DNA from: Formosa sp. Hel1_33_131
GTDB taxonomy: Bacteria; Bacteroidota; Bacteroidia; Flavobacteriales; Flavobacteriaceae
Direction of reading: 5' to 3'
DNA length: 64,000 nt
Assembly (NCBI GenBank): GCA_949499105.1
Contig: CATEFX010000031.1
Coordinates: 1-64,000 of the forward strand
Both the position numbers and the translations under genes were made by a program. The notes beneath the pieces were generated by a model that was not told the origin of the DNA, ran no database searches, and was given only the letters and a program-made list of their open reading frames with translations. Of the stretch, positions 36,960 through 45,724 are shown piece by piece. The first letter of the stretch is position 1. The number at the start of each line of letters is the position of its first letter.

Positions 36960-39509
36960 ATGAAAAGAATTACACAAATTTTATCTATTGCCTTGATGGC
37001 ATGTACGTTATCAGTTGCTGCACAAAGCACTGTGTCGGGTACAGTTATCGATGCTGGACAACAAGTGCCTTTACCAGGTGCTACGATTGTTGAAAAGGGA
37101 ACGTCCAATGGCGTCTCTGCTGATTTTGACGGGAATTTCACATTCAACACTAAAAACGCAACTGGAGAGGTTGTTGTTTCTTATGTTGGGTATGTATCAA
37201 TGACTGTCTCTTTTTCAGGAAACTTGGACCTCGGTTCAATGGCACTACAAGCGAGTGAATTCGGTTTAGAAGAAGTTCAAATTATTGCTTCTGTGGCAGT
37301 GGACAGAAAAACGCCAGTAGCGGTTTCTACCCTAAAAGCTGCTGAAATTGAGCTCAAATTAGGAACTCAAGAATTTCCAGAAATTTTAAAATCAACGCCA
37401 GGAGTCTATGCGACCAAAGCAGGTGGTGGATATGGTGACGGTCGAATTAACCTTAGAGGGTTTAGTTCTGAAAACGTTGCGGTAATGATTAACGGAATTC
37501 CAGTAAACGACATGGAAAACGGTCGTGTCTATTGGTCTAACTGGGCTGGCCTTGGAGATGTAACTTCTTCAATGCAGGTGCAAAGAGGCCTTGGAGCTTC
37601 TAAAGTTGCGGTCCCATCCATTGGTGGAACGATCAACGTGATTACAAAAACAACAGATGTTGAAACTGGAGGGAAAATATTTACTTCTATCGCCAATGAT
37701 GGCTATGAAAAACTTGGGTTGTTATATTCAACTGGAGTTATGGATAGTGGTCTTGCAGCGACTGTTTCTGCAGCAAGAACAACTGGAAATGGATATGTCG
37801 ATGGAACAGAGTTTAGCGGCGTTTCTTACTTTTTGAATCTTTCTAAAGAAATCAATGACGCTCACAAAATCTCATTTTCTGTATTTGGCGCTAAACAACG
37901 TCATGGTCAACGACAAAACAGACAATTAATTCAAACATTCAGAAATTCTGAAAGAGGAAGAAAGTTCAATGCTGATTGGGGTTACAAGAACGGACAAGTT
38001 ACACACCAAGAAGATAATTTCTACAACAAACCTCAAATGTCTTTAAACCACTATTGGACAATTAGCGACAAAACAAGCTTATCAACTGTTGCTTATGCTT
38101 CCTACGGAACTGGTGGTGGCGGTGGAACTGCTGGAACTAACAAATTTACATTTGAATCTAACGGTCAAAGTGATTACCGAGATGGATTATACGGCGCTAT
38201 AAATTTTGATAAAATTGTAGACGATAACATTGCCAGTGGTGCAAATGGTTCTGAAACTATTTTAAGAGCGTCTCATAATGATCACAACTGGTTTGGGGTC
38301 TTGTCAACGTTAAAAACAGACTTAACGGATGATTTAGTCTTATTAACTGGATTGGATTGGAGAGATTATACAGGAAAGCATTACCAGACAGTTACGGACT
38401 TGTTAGGAGGTCAGTATTTCTTTGATGATAGCGATGTAAACAACCCAAATGCAGCATTGCAAGTTGGTGATAAAAGAAGTTATAATAACGATGGAAACGT
38501 AGGCTGGTTAGGCGCTTTTAGTCAATTAGAATATGATGTGAACGAAGACTTTAACACGTTCATCTCTTTAGCAGTTTCAAACACTTCTTACCAAAGGGTT
38601 GATTACTTCAAGTTTTTAGATTCGGATCCATTACAAACGACTGACACTTACAACTTTTTGGGGTACAGTGTTAAAGGGGGTGCAAATTATAGAATAGGTC
38701 AAAAACACAATGTTTTTGCAAACGTAGGGTACTTCGAAAAAGCACCAGAATTTGGCGCTGTATTTTTAAACAACGGGAATCAAAATCTTAATGAAAACGC
38801 TGAAAATCAAAAAATTACAAGTTTTGAATTAGGCTACGGATTTCGTTCAACGAAATTATCTGCCAATGTAAATTTATATTCTACAGCTTGGGAAGACAGA
38901 ACAGAAACACAAAGTTTCCGTCAACCTGACGAAACCATTGCTTATGCTAATATTTTAGGGGTAAATGCAATTCACACCGGAATCGAATTGGATTTCGTTT
39001 ACAGAGCTACTGAAAAATTAAGAATCACAGGAATGGCCTCTTTAGGAGATTGGAGATGGGATAGCAATGTAGCAGACGTTGACATCATTGATGAAGATCA
39101 AAATGTGGTAGACACTGTAAACTTATTTATCAAAGATTTACATGTAGCGGATGCCGCTCAAACAACAATGGCTTTAGGGATTAATTATAAATTAACGCCT
39201 AAAACACGATTCGTGATCGATTACAATTACTACGCGGATCTTTACGCGCAATTTGACCCGAGTGATAGAGGAACTCAAGGAGCACCTGATGCATGGAAAA
39301 TGCCTGACTATAGCTTGTTTGATACCGTGATCAGTCACACCTTTGATTTCGGCCCTTTTGAAACAACTTTAACGGCTCGTATGAACAATGTTTTTAATAC
39401 AGAATATATTTCGGATGCCAATGACGGATCAGGTTCAACAGCCAACACTGCTTTGGTTTACTACGGGTACGGAAGAACATTTAGTATCGGAGCAAAACTT
39501 AACTTCTAA
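36960..39509 (+). CDS. TonB-dependent outer-membrane receptor, first of a related pair
   Basis: An 849-residue outer-membrane receptor. Signal peptide (ITQILSIALMACTLSVAAQ), carboxypeptidase-regulatory-like domain at about 23-97 (VSGTVIDAGQQVPLPGATI), plug domain at about 105-225 with the run NGRVYWSNWAGLGDV, then a barrel ending FSIGAKLNF. The plug motif recurs in the second receptor of this region (NGRPQWSNWGGLNDV), placing both in one subfamily. It is followed after 11 bases by a repeat lipoprotein, as SusC-type receptors are followed by a partner, but that partner is not SusD-like. The ligand cannot be read from sequence. Confidence 0.92.
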   Translation: MKRITQILSIALMACTLSVAAQSTVSGTVIDAGQQVPLPGATIVEKGTSNGVSADFDGNFTFNTKNATGEVVVSYVGYVSMTVSFSGNLDLGSMALQASEFGLEEVQIIASVAVDRKTPVAVSTLKAAEIELKLGTQEFPEILKSTPGVYATKAGGGYGDGRINLRGFSSENVAVMINGIPVNDMENGRVYWSNWAGLGDVTSSMQVQRGLGASKVAVPSIGGTINVITKTTDVETGGKIFTSIANDGYEKLGLLYSTGVMDSGLAATVSAARTTGNGYVDGTEFSGVSYFLNLSKEINDAHKISFSVFGAKQRHGQRQNRQLIQTFRNSERGRKFNADWGYKNGQVTHQEDNFYNKPQMSLNHYWTISDKTSLSTVAYASYGTGGGGGTAGTNKFTFESNGQSDYRDGLYGAINFDKIVDDNIASGANGSETILRASHNDHNWFGVLSTLKTDLTDDLVLLTGLDWRDYTGKHYQTVTDLLGGQYFFDDSDVNNPNAALQVGDKRSYNNDGNVGWLGAFSQLEYDVNEDFNTFISLAVSNTSYQRVDYFKFLDSDPLQTTDTYNFLGYSVKGGANYRIGQKHNVFANVGYFEKAPEFGAVFLNNGNQNLNENAENQKITSFELGYGFRSTKLSANVNLYSTAWEDRTETQSFRQPDETIAYANILGVNAIHTGIELDFVYRATEKLRITGMASLGDWRWDSNVADVDIIDEDQNVVDTVNLFIKDLHVADAAQTTMALGINYKLTPKTRFVIDYNYYADLYAQFDPSDRGTQGAPDAWKMPDYSLFDTVISHTFDFGPFETTLTARMNNVFNTEYISDANDGSGSTANTALVYYGYGRTFSIGAKLNF

Positions 39510-39520
39510 AAAATAAGATA

Positions 39521-41188
39521 ATGAAAAAAATAATTTATTGTTTAGCAATTTTAGGAACAACCTTTATGGGTTGTGAACCTAATGAAGACATCTATAACAA
39601 TCTTGATTCAGTTGACAATCCAGGATTTGATTATATTCAAGCGGTAGAGACCTACGTCTTTACTTCAGAAGATTACGAGCTTTTTGAAACTGAATTAAGC
39701 GAAGAGGAATTTTTTGAAACACAAGCGCAAGCAGATCAATTAATCCCTGGCTTTTTAGCGGATAAATACCCCGTATGGGGAGAAGGCTCCTTAGTAAATG
39801 TGACTTACAACTTATTTGATGAAACAACATTAGAGGTACTTTCTACGACAGAGACCTTATCAAATATAAATCAAGTTGATGGCTATTTAGCGAGTACTTA
39901 CGAAACTGCAGAAAACGGAACTTTTGTAGAGTTAACGTATAATGCGGATGTATTATCGTATGAATTATCGGAAGATGATTTTAAAAAAATCGGGAATGCC
40001 TTAAGTTCTTCTTATCCTGAAGCGGCTTCAAGTGCAGCAAATTACTCAAACTTTGATAGAAGATCAGATAGAGCTGCGTATTGGTCTGATGGAATGATTT
40101 TAGAAGGTATTAACGAGTTATTAAGTGGTGAATATAGTGCAGGACAAGTGGTGGTTGTGACGTTTGCTATTTATGACGGCGGAACTAATTATTCTGAATC
40201 ATTTACGGTTCAATACACCGGAAGTGGATTCTCAAAATTAGATGTGGAAGTGTCGGCAGTAACTGCTACAGAGTACACTTTAGGGTCATCTGATTATGAT
40301 ACAATAGGAGATGCATTAGCAGCGTCTTACCCTGACCCGGCGGATAATGCCTCAAGTTATGGAAGTTTTGATGTAAGAGATACCTCTGATAACTACTGGA
40401 GTGATGCTATGATTTTAGAAGGGTTAAATGTTATTTTACCAGCGGCAACAGAAGGCGATATATACGCTGTAACCTATAAAACCTATAATGGTTCTGTTGG
40501 CACACAAACGATGACGTTATTATATACCGATGGTGCTTATATCGCAAATGCAACAATTGTAGAAATAACAACAGTCGTGGCTAAGAATGCTGGAGATTGG
40601 GAATTCCCTTATGTATTTACAGCAAAAGACTACGATGCATTCGGGTTTAATTATCCAAACTTTGGAAGTAGTAGTGTTTATATTATTGATATTTTCTTAG
40701 AAAGTTTATATCCATATGCTGAACAAGGCGATGTTGCCATGGTACAATATGCTTATTACGCGGGATCCGCTTCAACAAAATATGGACATAGTATTTTTGA
40801 TGGCGACAAATGGACTTTAACGCCAGATGTTATTGAAACTTCATTTCAGTATGGTTTTGAAGATGGCGCATGGTTACCAGACAATACCATTAAATATATG
40901 TTATTAGATGCTGATGTTGACTTAATCTCGAGTGCGTTCATTGATATCTATCCTGGACCTGCAGACAATGTCGGTTACTTTGGAAGTTTTGACAGAAGAA
41001 GTGGAAGTTCAAACTTCTGGTCCGACGAAATGTTATTGGAAGCAGCTAATGTATTATTAGACGCAAGAGATCCGAGTGCCGCAGAAGGCCAAAAATATGC
41101 TCTAAATTTTGTAGTTTATACTGGATCAACTGGTATTGAAAGCAAAACGGTGATTAAAACGGGTGGTGTTTGGTTATATAAAGAATAA
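39521..41188 (+). CDS. Lipoprotein built of about five internal repeats, receptor partner
   Basis: A 555-residue predicted lipoprotein (lipobox TFMGC, Cys18, followed by EPNED). The mature part consists of repeats of about 90 residues: clear copies at 147-235, 252-340 and 458-554, and degenerate ones at about 45-110 and 363-430. The unit runs: a YxLxxxDYxxIGxALxxxYP start, FDxR, a W-S-D-x-M-x-L-E core and a beta-hairpin ending near YTG. It is acidic and has no cysteine other than the lipid-bearing one. No known family is recognised. It is probably a surface substrate-binding partner of the preceding receptor. Confidence 0.85.
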   Translation: MKKIIYCLAILGTTFMGCEPNEDIYNNLDSVDNPGFDYIQAVETYVFTSEDYELFETELSEEEFFETQAQADQLIPGFLADKYPVWGEGSLVNVTYNLFDETTLEVLSTTETLSNINQVDGYLASTYETAENGTFVELTYNADVLSYELSEDDFKKIGNALSSSYPEAASSAANYSNFDRRSDRAAYWSDGMILEGINELLSGEYSAGQVVVVTFAIYDGGTNYSESFTVQYTGSGFSKLDVEVSAVTATEYTLGSSDYDTIGDALAASYPDPADNASSYGSFDVRDTSDNYWSDAMILEGLNVILPAATEGDIYAVTYKTYNGSVGTQTMTLLYTDGAYIANATIVEITTVVAKNAGDWEFPYVFTAKDYDAFGFNYPNFGSSSVYIIDIFLESLYPYAEQGDVAMVQYAYYAGSASTKYGHSIFDGDKWTLTPDVIETSFQYGFEDGAWLPDNTIKYMLLDADVDLISSAFIDIYPGPADNVGYFGSFDRRSGSSNFWSDEMLLEAANVLLDARDPSAAEGQKYALNFVVYTGSTGIESKTVIKTGGVWLYKE

Positions 41189-41209
41189 TCAATCTGTCAT
41201 TCTAAATTT

Positions 41210-41243
41210 AAAAGCCTCTTAGTTTACTAAGAGGCTTTTTTTT
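41210..41243 (+). terminator. Rho-independent terminator after the repeat lipoprotein
   Basis: Stem AAAAGCCTCTTAGT / ACTAAGAGGCTTTT with a two-base loop is followed by T. It closes the first receptor operon. Confidence 0.9.
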
Positions 41244-41282
41244 ATCTTCACCCAAAATTTAATAAACTAAAAACGATATATC

Positions 41283-41714
41283 ATGATCAAAACAATTCAT
41301 TCCTATTGGGCTTACCTAGTACTCGTTGTACTCGTATTGGCCGTTTTTAAATCGCTAGTGGGCTACTTTGGTAAAAAAGACTACGATGCCAAAGCCTTTC
41401 GTGTCGCACTCTTTACGTTGATCGTTTCACACATTCAATTATTGATTGGATTGCTGTTGTATTTTACCTCGTCCCGATTTGGTCTTTGGAGTGACTTAGG
41501 CGTAGGTGAAGTGATGAAAAATGCTAGCATCCGCCTATATCTTGTAGAGCATCCAACGATAAATATTTTAGCAGTTGCCTTGATTACTATTGGGTACTCT
41601 AAACACAAGAAGAAACTTATTTCGGGGCCTAAATACAAAACGATTGCAGTGTTTTATACCATTGCTTTGTTATTAATCCTCTCCAGAATTCCATGGAATG
41701 TATGGCCAAACTAA
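41283..41714 (+). CDS. Small histidine-containing membrane protein
   Basis: A 143-residue protein with four membrane helices (near 8-28, 40-60, 90-105 and 120-138). Histidines lie at positions 6, 50 and 90 at helix ends, a pattern reminiscent of b-type haem membrane proteins; haem binding is inference only. It has its own terminator and is flanked by terminators on both sides, so it is a single-gene unit. No characterised family is recognised. Confidence 0.7.
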   Translation: MIKTIHSYWAYLVLVVLVLAVFKSLVGYFGKKDYDAKAFRVALFTLIVSHIQLLIGLLLYFTSSRFGLWSDLGVGEVMKNASIRLYLVEHPTINILAVALITIGYSKHKKKLISGPKYKTIAVFYTIALLLILSRIPWNVWPN

Positions 41715-41720
41715 CCCATA

Positions 41721-41750
41721 AAAAAAAGCAGCCAATTGGCTGCTTTTTTT
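41721..41750. terminator. Bidirectional Rho-independent terminator
   Basis: A perfect palindrome, AAGCAGCCAATTGGCTGCTT, is flanked by A7 on the left and T7 on the right. It serves both the small membrane protein gene and the convergent nuclease gene. Confidence 0.9.
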
Positions 41751-41778
41751 ATGAATTAAAGTATTTTAAAGACAATGA

Positions 41779-42852
41779 TTAGTCCACTTGTCGAATCACA
41801 TGCACATAGACCGGAAAGTGATCGCTATACCCATTGATGAATTTTCCGTATGAAAAACTTCTAAAAGGATAGCCCTTGAAACGTCCGTCTTTGTTTAAGA
41901 GATAAGGTTTGTTGTAAACGCCCGCTTTATAAAATCGAAACGAGGAAAAGTCTTTTTCTAGTAATGGTTTTGTTACTAAAATCTGATCAAACAAAAACCA
42001 AACACCACGGTAGGCATTCGTTCCACCACCGTTTTTATAAATGGTTTCCATCGGATTGTAAATGCCTTTTAAGCCAACAGAATCCTTGTCTTTTTTAGTT
42101 TTGAGAACTTTCTTTAAACTTGTATTCGTTGGATTGTCATTTAAGTCTCCCATTGTAAAAATTTTTGCATAGGGGTCAATCGACTGTAGTGAGTCCGTAA
42201 GGCGTTTGCTGAGTCTTGCTGCGGCCTCACGTTTTGGATTGCTCTTTTCTTCGCCACCTCGTCGAGAAGGCCAGTGATTCACCATCAAATGAATGAGATC
42301 TCCTTCGAGATACCCACTAACCAAAAGTTGATCTCTGGTATGGTCGGGTTTATTTTCTTCGGTATCAAATAAATTTAATGTGTGCGAACTCGAAGCTATG
42401 GGGTCAAAAAGTGCCTTTTGATACATCAGCGCCACATCAATACCACGTTCGTCGGGAGAATCGAAATGGATAATACCATAATCTTTGTCAACTAATAAAG
42501 AATCATTCGCAAGATCTTCAACCACAGATCGGTTTTCAACTTCTGCTAAACCAATGATTGCAGGAGTGTTTTTGGATACATCGGCACCAATTTCAGAAAT
42601 CACACGCGCCATATTTTTGACTTTTTTGAGATAGACTTCCTCACGCCCAAATTTTAGCTCCATGATAGGACTGGCTTCGTCATTCTTGTTGGGATCGTTA
42701 ATGGTATCGAAAAGATTTTCTACATTATAAAATGCAATCGTATGCACTTTAAATTTTTTGGTATCCTGAGCGTCAATGCTGCCAAAACTGACAATGAATG
42801 TAAAGACACAGAGAGCGTTTTTTTTGAGGGTTAAAACCGTAATTTTTTTCAT
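41779..42852 (-). CDS. Secreted endonuclease/exonuclease/phosphatase family protein
   Basis: A 357-residue exported enzyme of the DNase I-like fold. The signal peptide region ends near SIDAQ at 25-29. Catalytic motifs are FYNVENLFD near 41-49 (Asn and Glu metal site), IGLAEVEN near 100, NHWPSRRGG near 187, MGDLNDNP near 236 and the terminal SDHFPV. These fit a metal-dependent nuclease or phosphodiesterase acting in the periplasm or outside. It is divergent from the second receptor gene, separated by 93 bases, so the two may be co-regulated. The specific substrate (DNA, RNA, phospholipid head group) is not determined. Confidence 0.88.
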   Translation of the reverse strand: MKKITVLTLKKNALCVFTFIVSFGSIDAQDTKKFKVHTIAFYNVENLFDTINDPNKNDEASPIMELKFGREEVYLKKVKNMARVISEIGADVSKNTPAIIGLAEVENRSVVEDLANDSLLVDKDYGIIHFDSPDERGIDVALMYQKALFDPIASSSHTLNLFDTEENKPDHTRDQLLVSGYLEGDLIHLMVNHWPSRRGGEEKSNPKREAAARLSKRLTDSLQSIDPYAKIFTMGDLNDNPTNTSLKKVLKTKKDKDSVGLKGIYNPMETIYKNGGGTNAYRGVWFLFDQILVTKPLLEKDFSSFRFYKAGVYNKPYLLNKDGRFKGYPFRSFSYGKFINGYSDHFPVYVHVIRQVD

Positions 42853-42945
42853 ATCTAATTTAGAATAATTGGAATTTTCTATAAAAGTAAATATTTTTCG
42901 TAAATTATAGCCGTCAATGATTGTTAATTAACCCCCAAATCAACA

Positions 42946-45702
42946 ATGAAACCCCTAACTGTACTATGTTTAACAGGCTTTTTAGTGTCATTTGCGGCCC
43001 TAGCTCAACAGACGATCGTAGAAGGAAGTGTGAAAAAACTAACTTCCAACCAGCCGCTTCAAGGAGTTCATGTTGTATTTGAAGCATCGTTACTAAGCAC
43101 GGACACAGATACTGAAGGCGTGTTTCAGTTTTCGACCAACATTCCAATTGGGGAACACATCTTAAGATTAACCAAGCCAGGCTTTCTTTTAGCACGCTAT
43201 CCTATTGTGGTGCACGAAGGTCAAACGCTAAACATTCAAGACATGGTGCTGTCTGTAGACCCTTCAAATGACGATTTGTTTACCATTACCCTAACAGATG
43301 ATGAATTAAATGACGACAGCAGTGGAGTCGATAATATTTCTGGGTTATTAGGATCGTCTAAAGATGTTTTTCAGCGGACAGCCGCTTTTGAATTTAGCGC
43401 TTCGTTTTTTAATGTTCGGGGTCTAAGTTCCGAAAACGGGACACTACTGATGAATGGCATCGATATGAACAAACTATTCAATGGGAGACCACAATGGAGC
43501 AATTGGGGAGGGTTGAATGATGTCCTTCGGAATCAAGAATTAACCTCTGGACTCGCCGCATCTTCCTATAATTTTGGGGGCGTTTTAGGGTCCACAAATA
43601 TTAATTTAAGAGCGTCAGAGTACCAAAGTGGTCGTCGGATCACCTATTCATCATCGAACCGAAGTTACACCAACAGACTCATGGCGACCTATGCATCGGG
43701 AGTTGTAAAAGGGGAATGGTCCTATGTATTTTCACTGGGAAGACGTTGGGGGAATGGAGGGTATCAAGACGGAACCTTTTATGATGCGAATTCCTTTTTT
43801 GGGGCGGTCGAAAAGAGAATCAACAAGAATCACAGTCTAAATTTTACGGCGTTTTACACCCCCAATAGACGCGGAAAGTCATCGCCAAATTCACAAGAAG
43901 TGTACGATTTGAAAAACATTAAGTATAATGAATATTGGGGATATCAAGACGGGAGAAAGCGAAATTCGAGAGTTAAACGGATTTCAGAACCTGTTGTGAT
44001 GTTGAATCATTATTGGAAAATTTCAGATCGTTCAAAACTCAACACAAATGTTGCCTACCAATTTGGTGAACTAGGAAACAGCCGTTTGGATTATGCAGGA
44101 GGCGCTAATCCAAGTCCAGCCTACTATCAAAATCTACCCAGTTATTTTTTAGCAAATAGAGGGGGACCAGATCTAGCAGGCGCGTATGACGCCTATCAAA
44201 ATTTCACGTCGGAGGGTCAATTAGATTGGAACCAAATGTACGATGCCAACATCACAAACAACACCAATGGGGATCCTGCGGCCTATGTGTGGTATGAAGA
44301 TCGAAATGATGACACTCTACTCACCCTTAACACGATTTTTAAATCTGAACGATCAGATCACCTGGTTTTAAATGCGGCCGTCCATTACAAGCGATTGCAA
44401 TCTCATAATTTTGCCAAAATTTTGGACATGTTAGGAAGTACTACGGGCTATTTAAATATTGATTCCTTTGATCAGATTCAATTGAACTTAAAGAACCCCA
44501 ATCAAATCGTAGGCCAAGGCGATATCTTTAAATATAACTATAATTTAGAGGCAAAAATTCTTGGCGGGTTTGCACAAGCGCAGTTTACTTATAATAAGGT
44601 TGATTTTTTTATCGCCGCTAGTTTTACCAAAACAGATTATCAAAGAGAAGGCTTCTATCAACATGAAATATATGCGGACACCTCCTATGGAAAAGGCCCC
44701 AAAGTCAACTTTACAGGCATCGGTGCAAAAGGAGGCTTGACGTATAAGTTTTCTGGAAAGCATCTGTTTACAGCAAACGCAGGCTATTTATCCAAAGCGC
44801 CCACACTTCGAAATACGTTTTCTAACTCGAGAGAAAATCACGCCATCATTGGAGCAGTTTCTGAAATCGATATTACAGCCGAAAAAATCACCTCTTTGGA
44901 TGTTAATTATAGTTATAGATCACCAATTATAAGAGCACGCTTGACCGGCTATTATTCACTCATAAAAGACGCCAACGAAATTTCCTTTTTTTATGCAGAC
45001 GGACTCAGTGGCGTTTTTGGAGAATCCGCCTTTGTGCAAGAGCTTTTGCAAGGGGTCGACAAAAAACAGTTAGGCCTCGAGTTTGGGATTGAAGCACAAG
45101 TGACGCCAACCATTGCCTTAAAAGGCGCTCTTTCAATGGGTCAATTTACGTACAATAACAATCCTAATTTAGTGTTAACCTCCAATAGTTTTCCGAATGG
45201 ATTAAACTATGAGGAGGCCAATTTGAAAAACTATAAAATCGCAGGGGGCCCTCAACGTGCCGCCTCTATTGGATTTGAGTATAGAGACCCAAAATATTGG
45301 TGGTTTGGGACCACGGCTAATTTTTTCTCAAATGCATATCTAGATGTCTCCTCTGTCACACGTACTAAAAACTTTTATCTGGAGTCCGATGGGTTTCCTT
45401 TTCCAGATTATGACCCAACACTAGCAAGAGCCTTGCTAACGCAAGAAAAATTTGACAGCTATATGGTGATTAATGCCGTTGGCGGAAAGTCATGGAGAAT
45501 TGGCAAAAAATATCTAGGACTGTTTGTGAGCTTAAACAACTTACTTGATATAGAATACAAAACAGGTGGTTTTGAGCAAGGGCGGAACGCTAATTATCGA
45601 TCCCTTAAAACCGATGTCAATCAACCAATACGTCGTTTTGGTCCGAAGTACTGGTATGGGCGTGGCGCCACCTATTTTATGAATCTAAGCCTAAGATTTT
45701 AA
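42946..45702 (+). CDS. TonB-dependent outer-membrane receptor, second of a related pair
   Basis: A 918-residue receptor with a signal peptide (LTVLCLTGFLVSFAALAQ), an N-terminal carboxypeptidase-regulatory-like domain at about 22-105, and a plug domain with FNVRGLSSENGTLLMNGI and NGRPQWSNWGGLNDV. A long barrel ends in TYFMNLSLRF. It shares plug motifs with the receptor at 36960 but is longer and clearly diverged. It is followed by a DUF5689 lipoprotein after 22 bases and faces a secreted nuclease gene, a grouping that suggests uptake of nuclease products. That link is inference. Confidence 0.92.
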   Translation: MKPLTVLCLTGFLVSFAALAQQTIVEGSVKKLTSNQPLQGVHVVFEASLLSTDTDTEGVFQFSTNIPIGEHILRLTKPGFLLARYPIVVHEGQTLNIQDMVLSVDPSNDDLFTITLTDDELNDDSSGVDNISGLLGSSKDVFQRTAAFEFSASFFNVRGLSSENGTLLMNGIDMNKLFNGRPQWSNWGGLNDVLRNQELTSGLAASSYNFGGVLGSTNINLRASEYQSGRRITYSSSNRSYTNRLMATYASGVVKGEWSYVFSLGRRWGNGGYQDGTFYDANSFFGAVEKRINKNHSLNFTAFYTPNRRGKSSPNSQEVYDLKNIKYNEYWGYQDGRKRNSRVKRISEPVVMLNHYWKISDRSKLNTNVAYQFGELGNSRLDYAGGANPSPAYYQNLPSYFLANRGGPDLAGAYDAYQNFTSEGQLDWNQMYDANITNNTNGDPAAYVWYEDRNDDTLLTLNTIFKSERSDHLVLNAAVHYKRLQSHNFAKILDMLGSTTGYLNIDSFDQIQLNLKNPNQIVGQGDIFKYNYNLEAKILGGFAQAQFTYNKVDFFIAASFTKTDYQREGFYQHEIYADTSYGKGPKVNFTGIGAKGGLTYKFSGKHLFTANAGYLSKAPTLRNTFSNSRENHAIIGAVSEIDITAEKITSLDVNYSYRSPIIRARLTGYYSLIKDANEISFFYADGLSGVFGESAFVQELLQGVDKKQLGLEFGIEAQVTPTIALKGALSMGQFTYNNNPNLVLTSNSFPNGLNYEEANLKNYKIAGGPQRAASIGFEYRDPKYWWFGTTANFFSNAYLDVSSVTRTKNFYLESDGFPFPDYDPTLARALLTQEKFDSYMVINAVGGKSWRIGKKYLGLFVSLNNLLDIEYKTGGFEQGRNANYRSLKTDVNQPIRRFGPKYWYGRGATYFMNLSLRF

Positions 45703-45724
45703 AAACAAACTAAATTATAACACT

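Noticed and set aside
42914-43195. Minus-strand frame at the start of the second receptor gene
   Set aside because: It overlaps the signal peptide and N-terminal domain of a clear receptor, and the codon pattern supports the plus strand.
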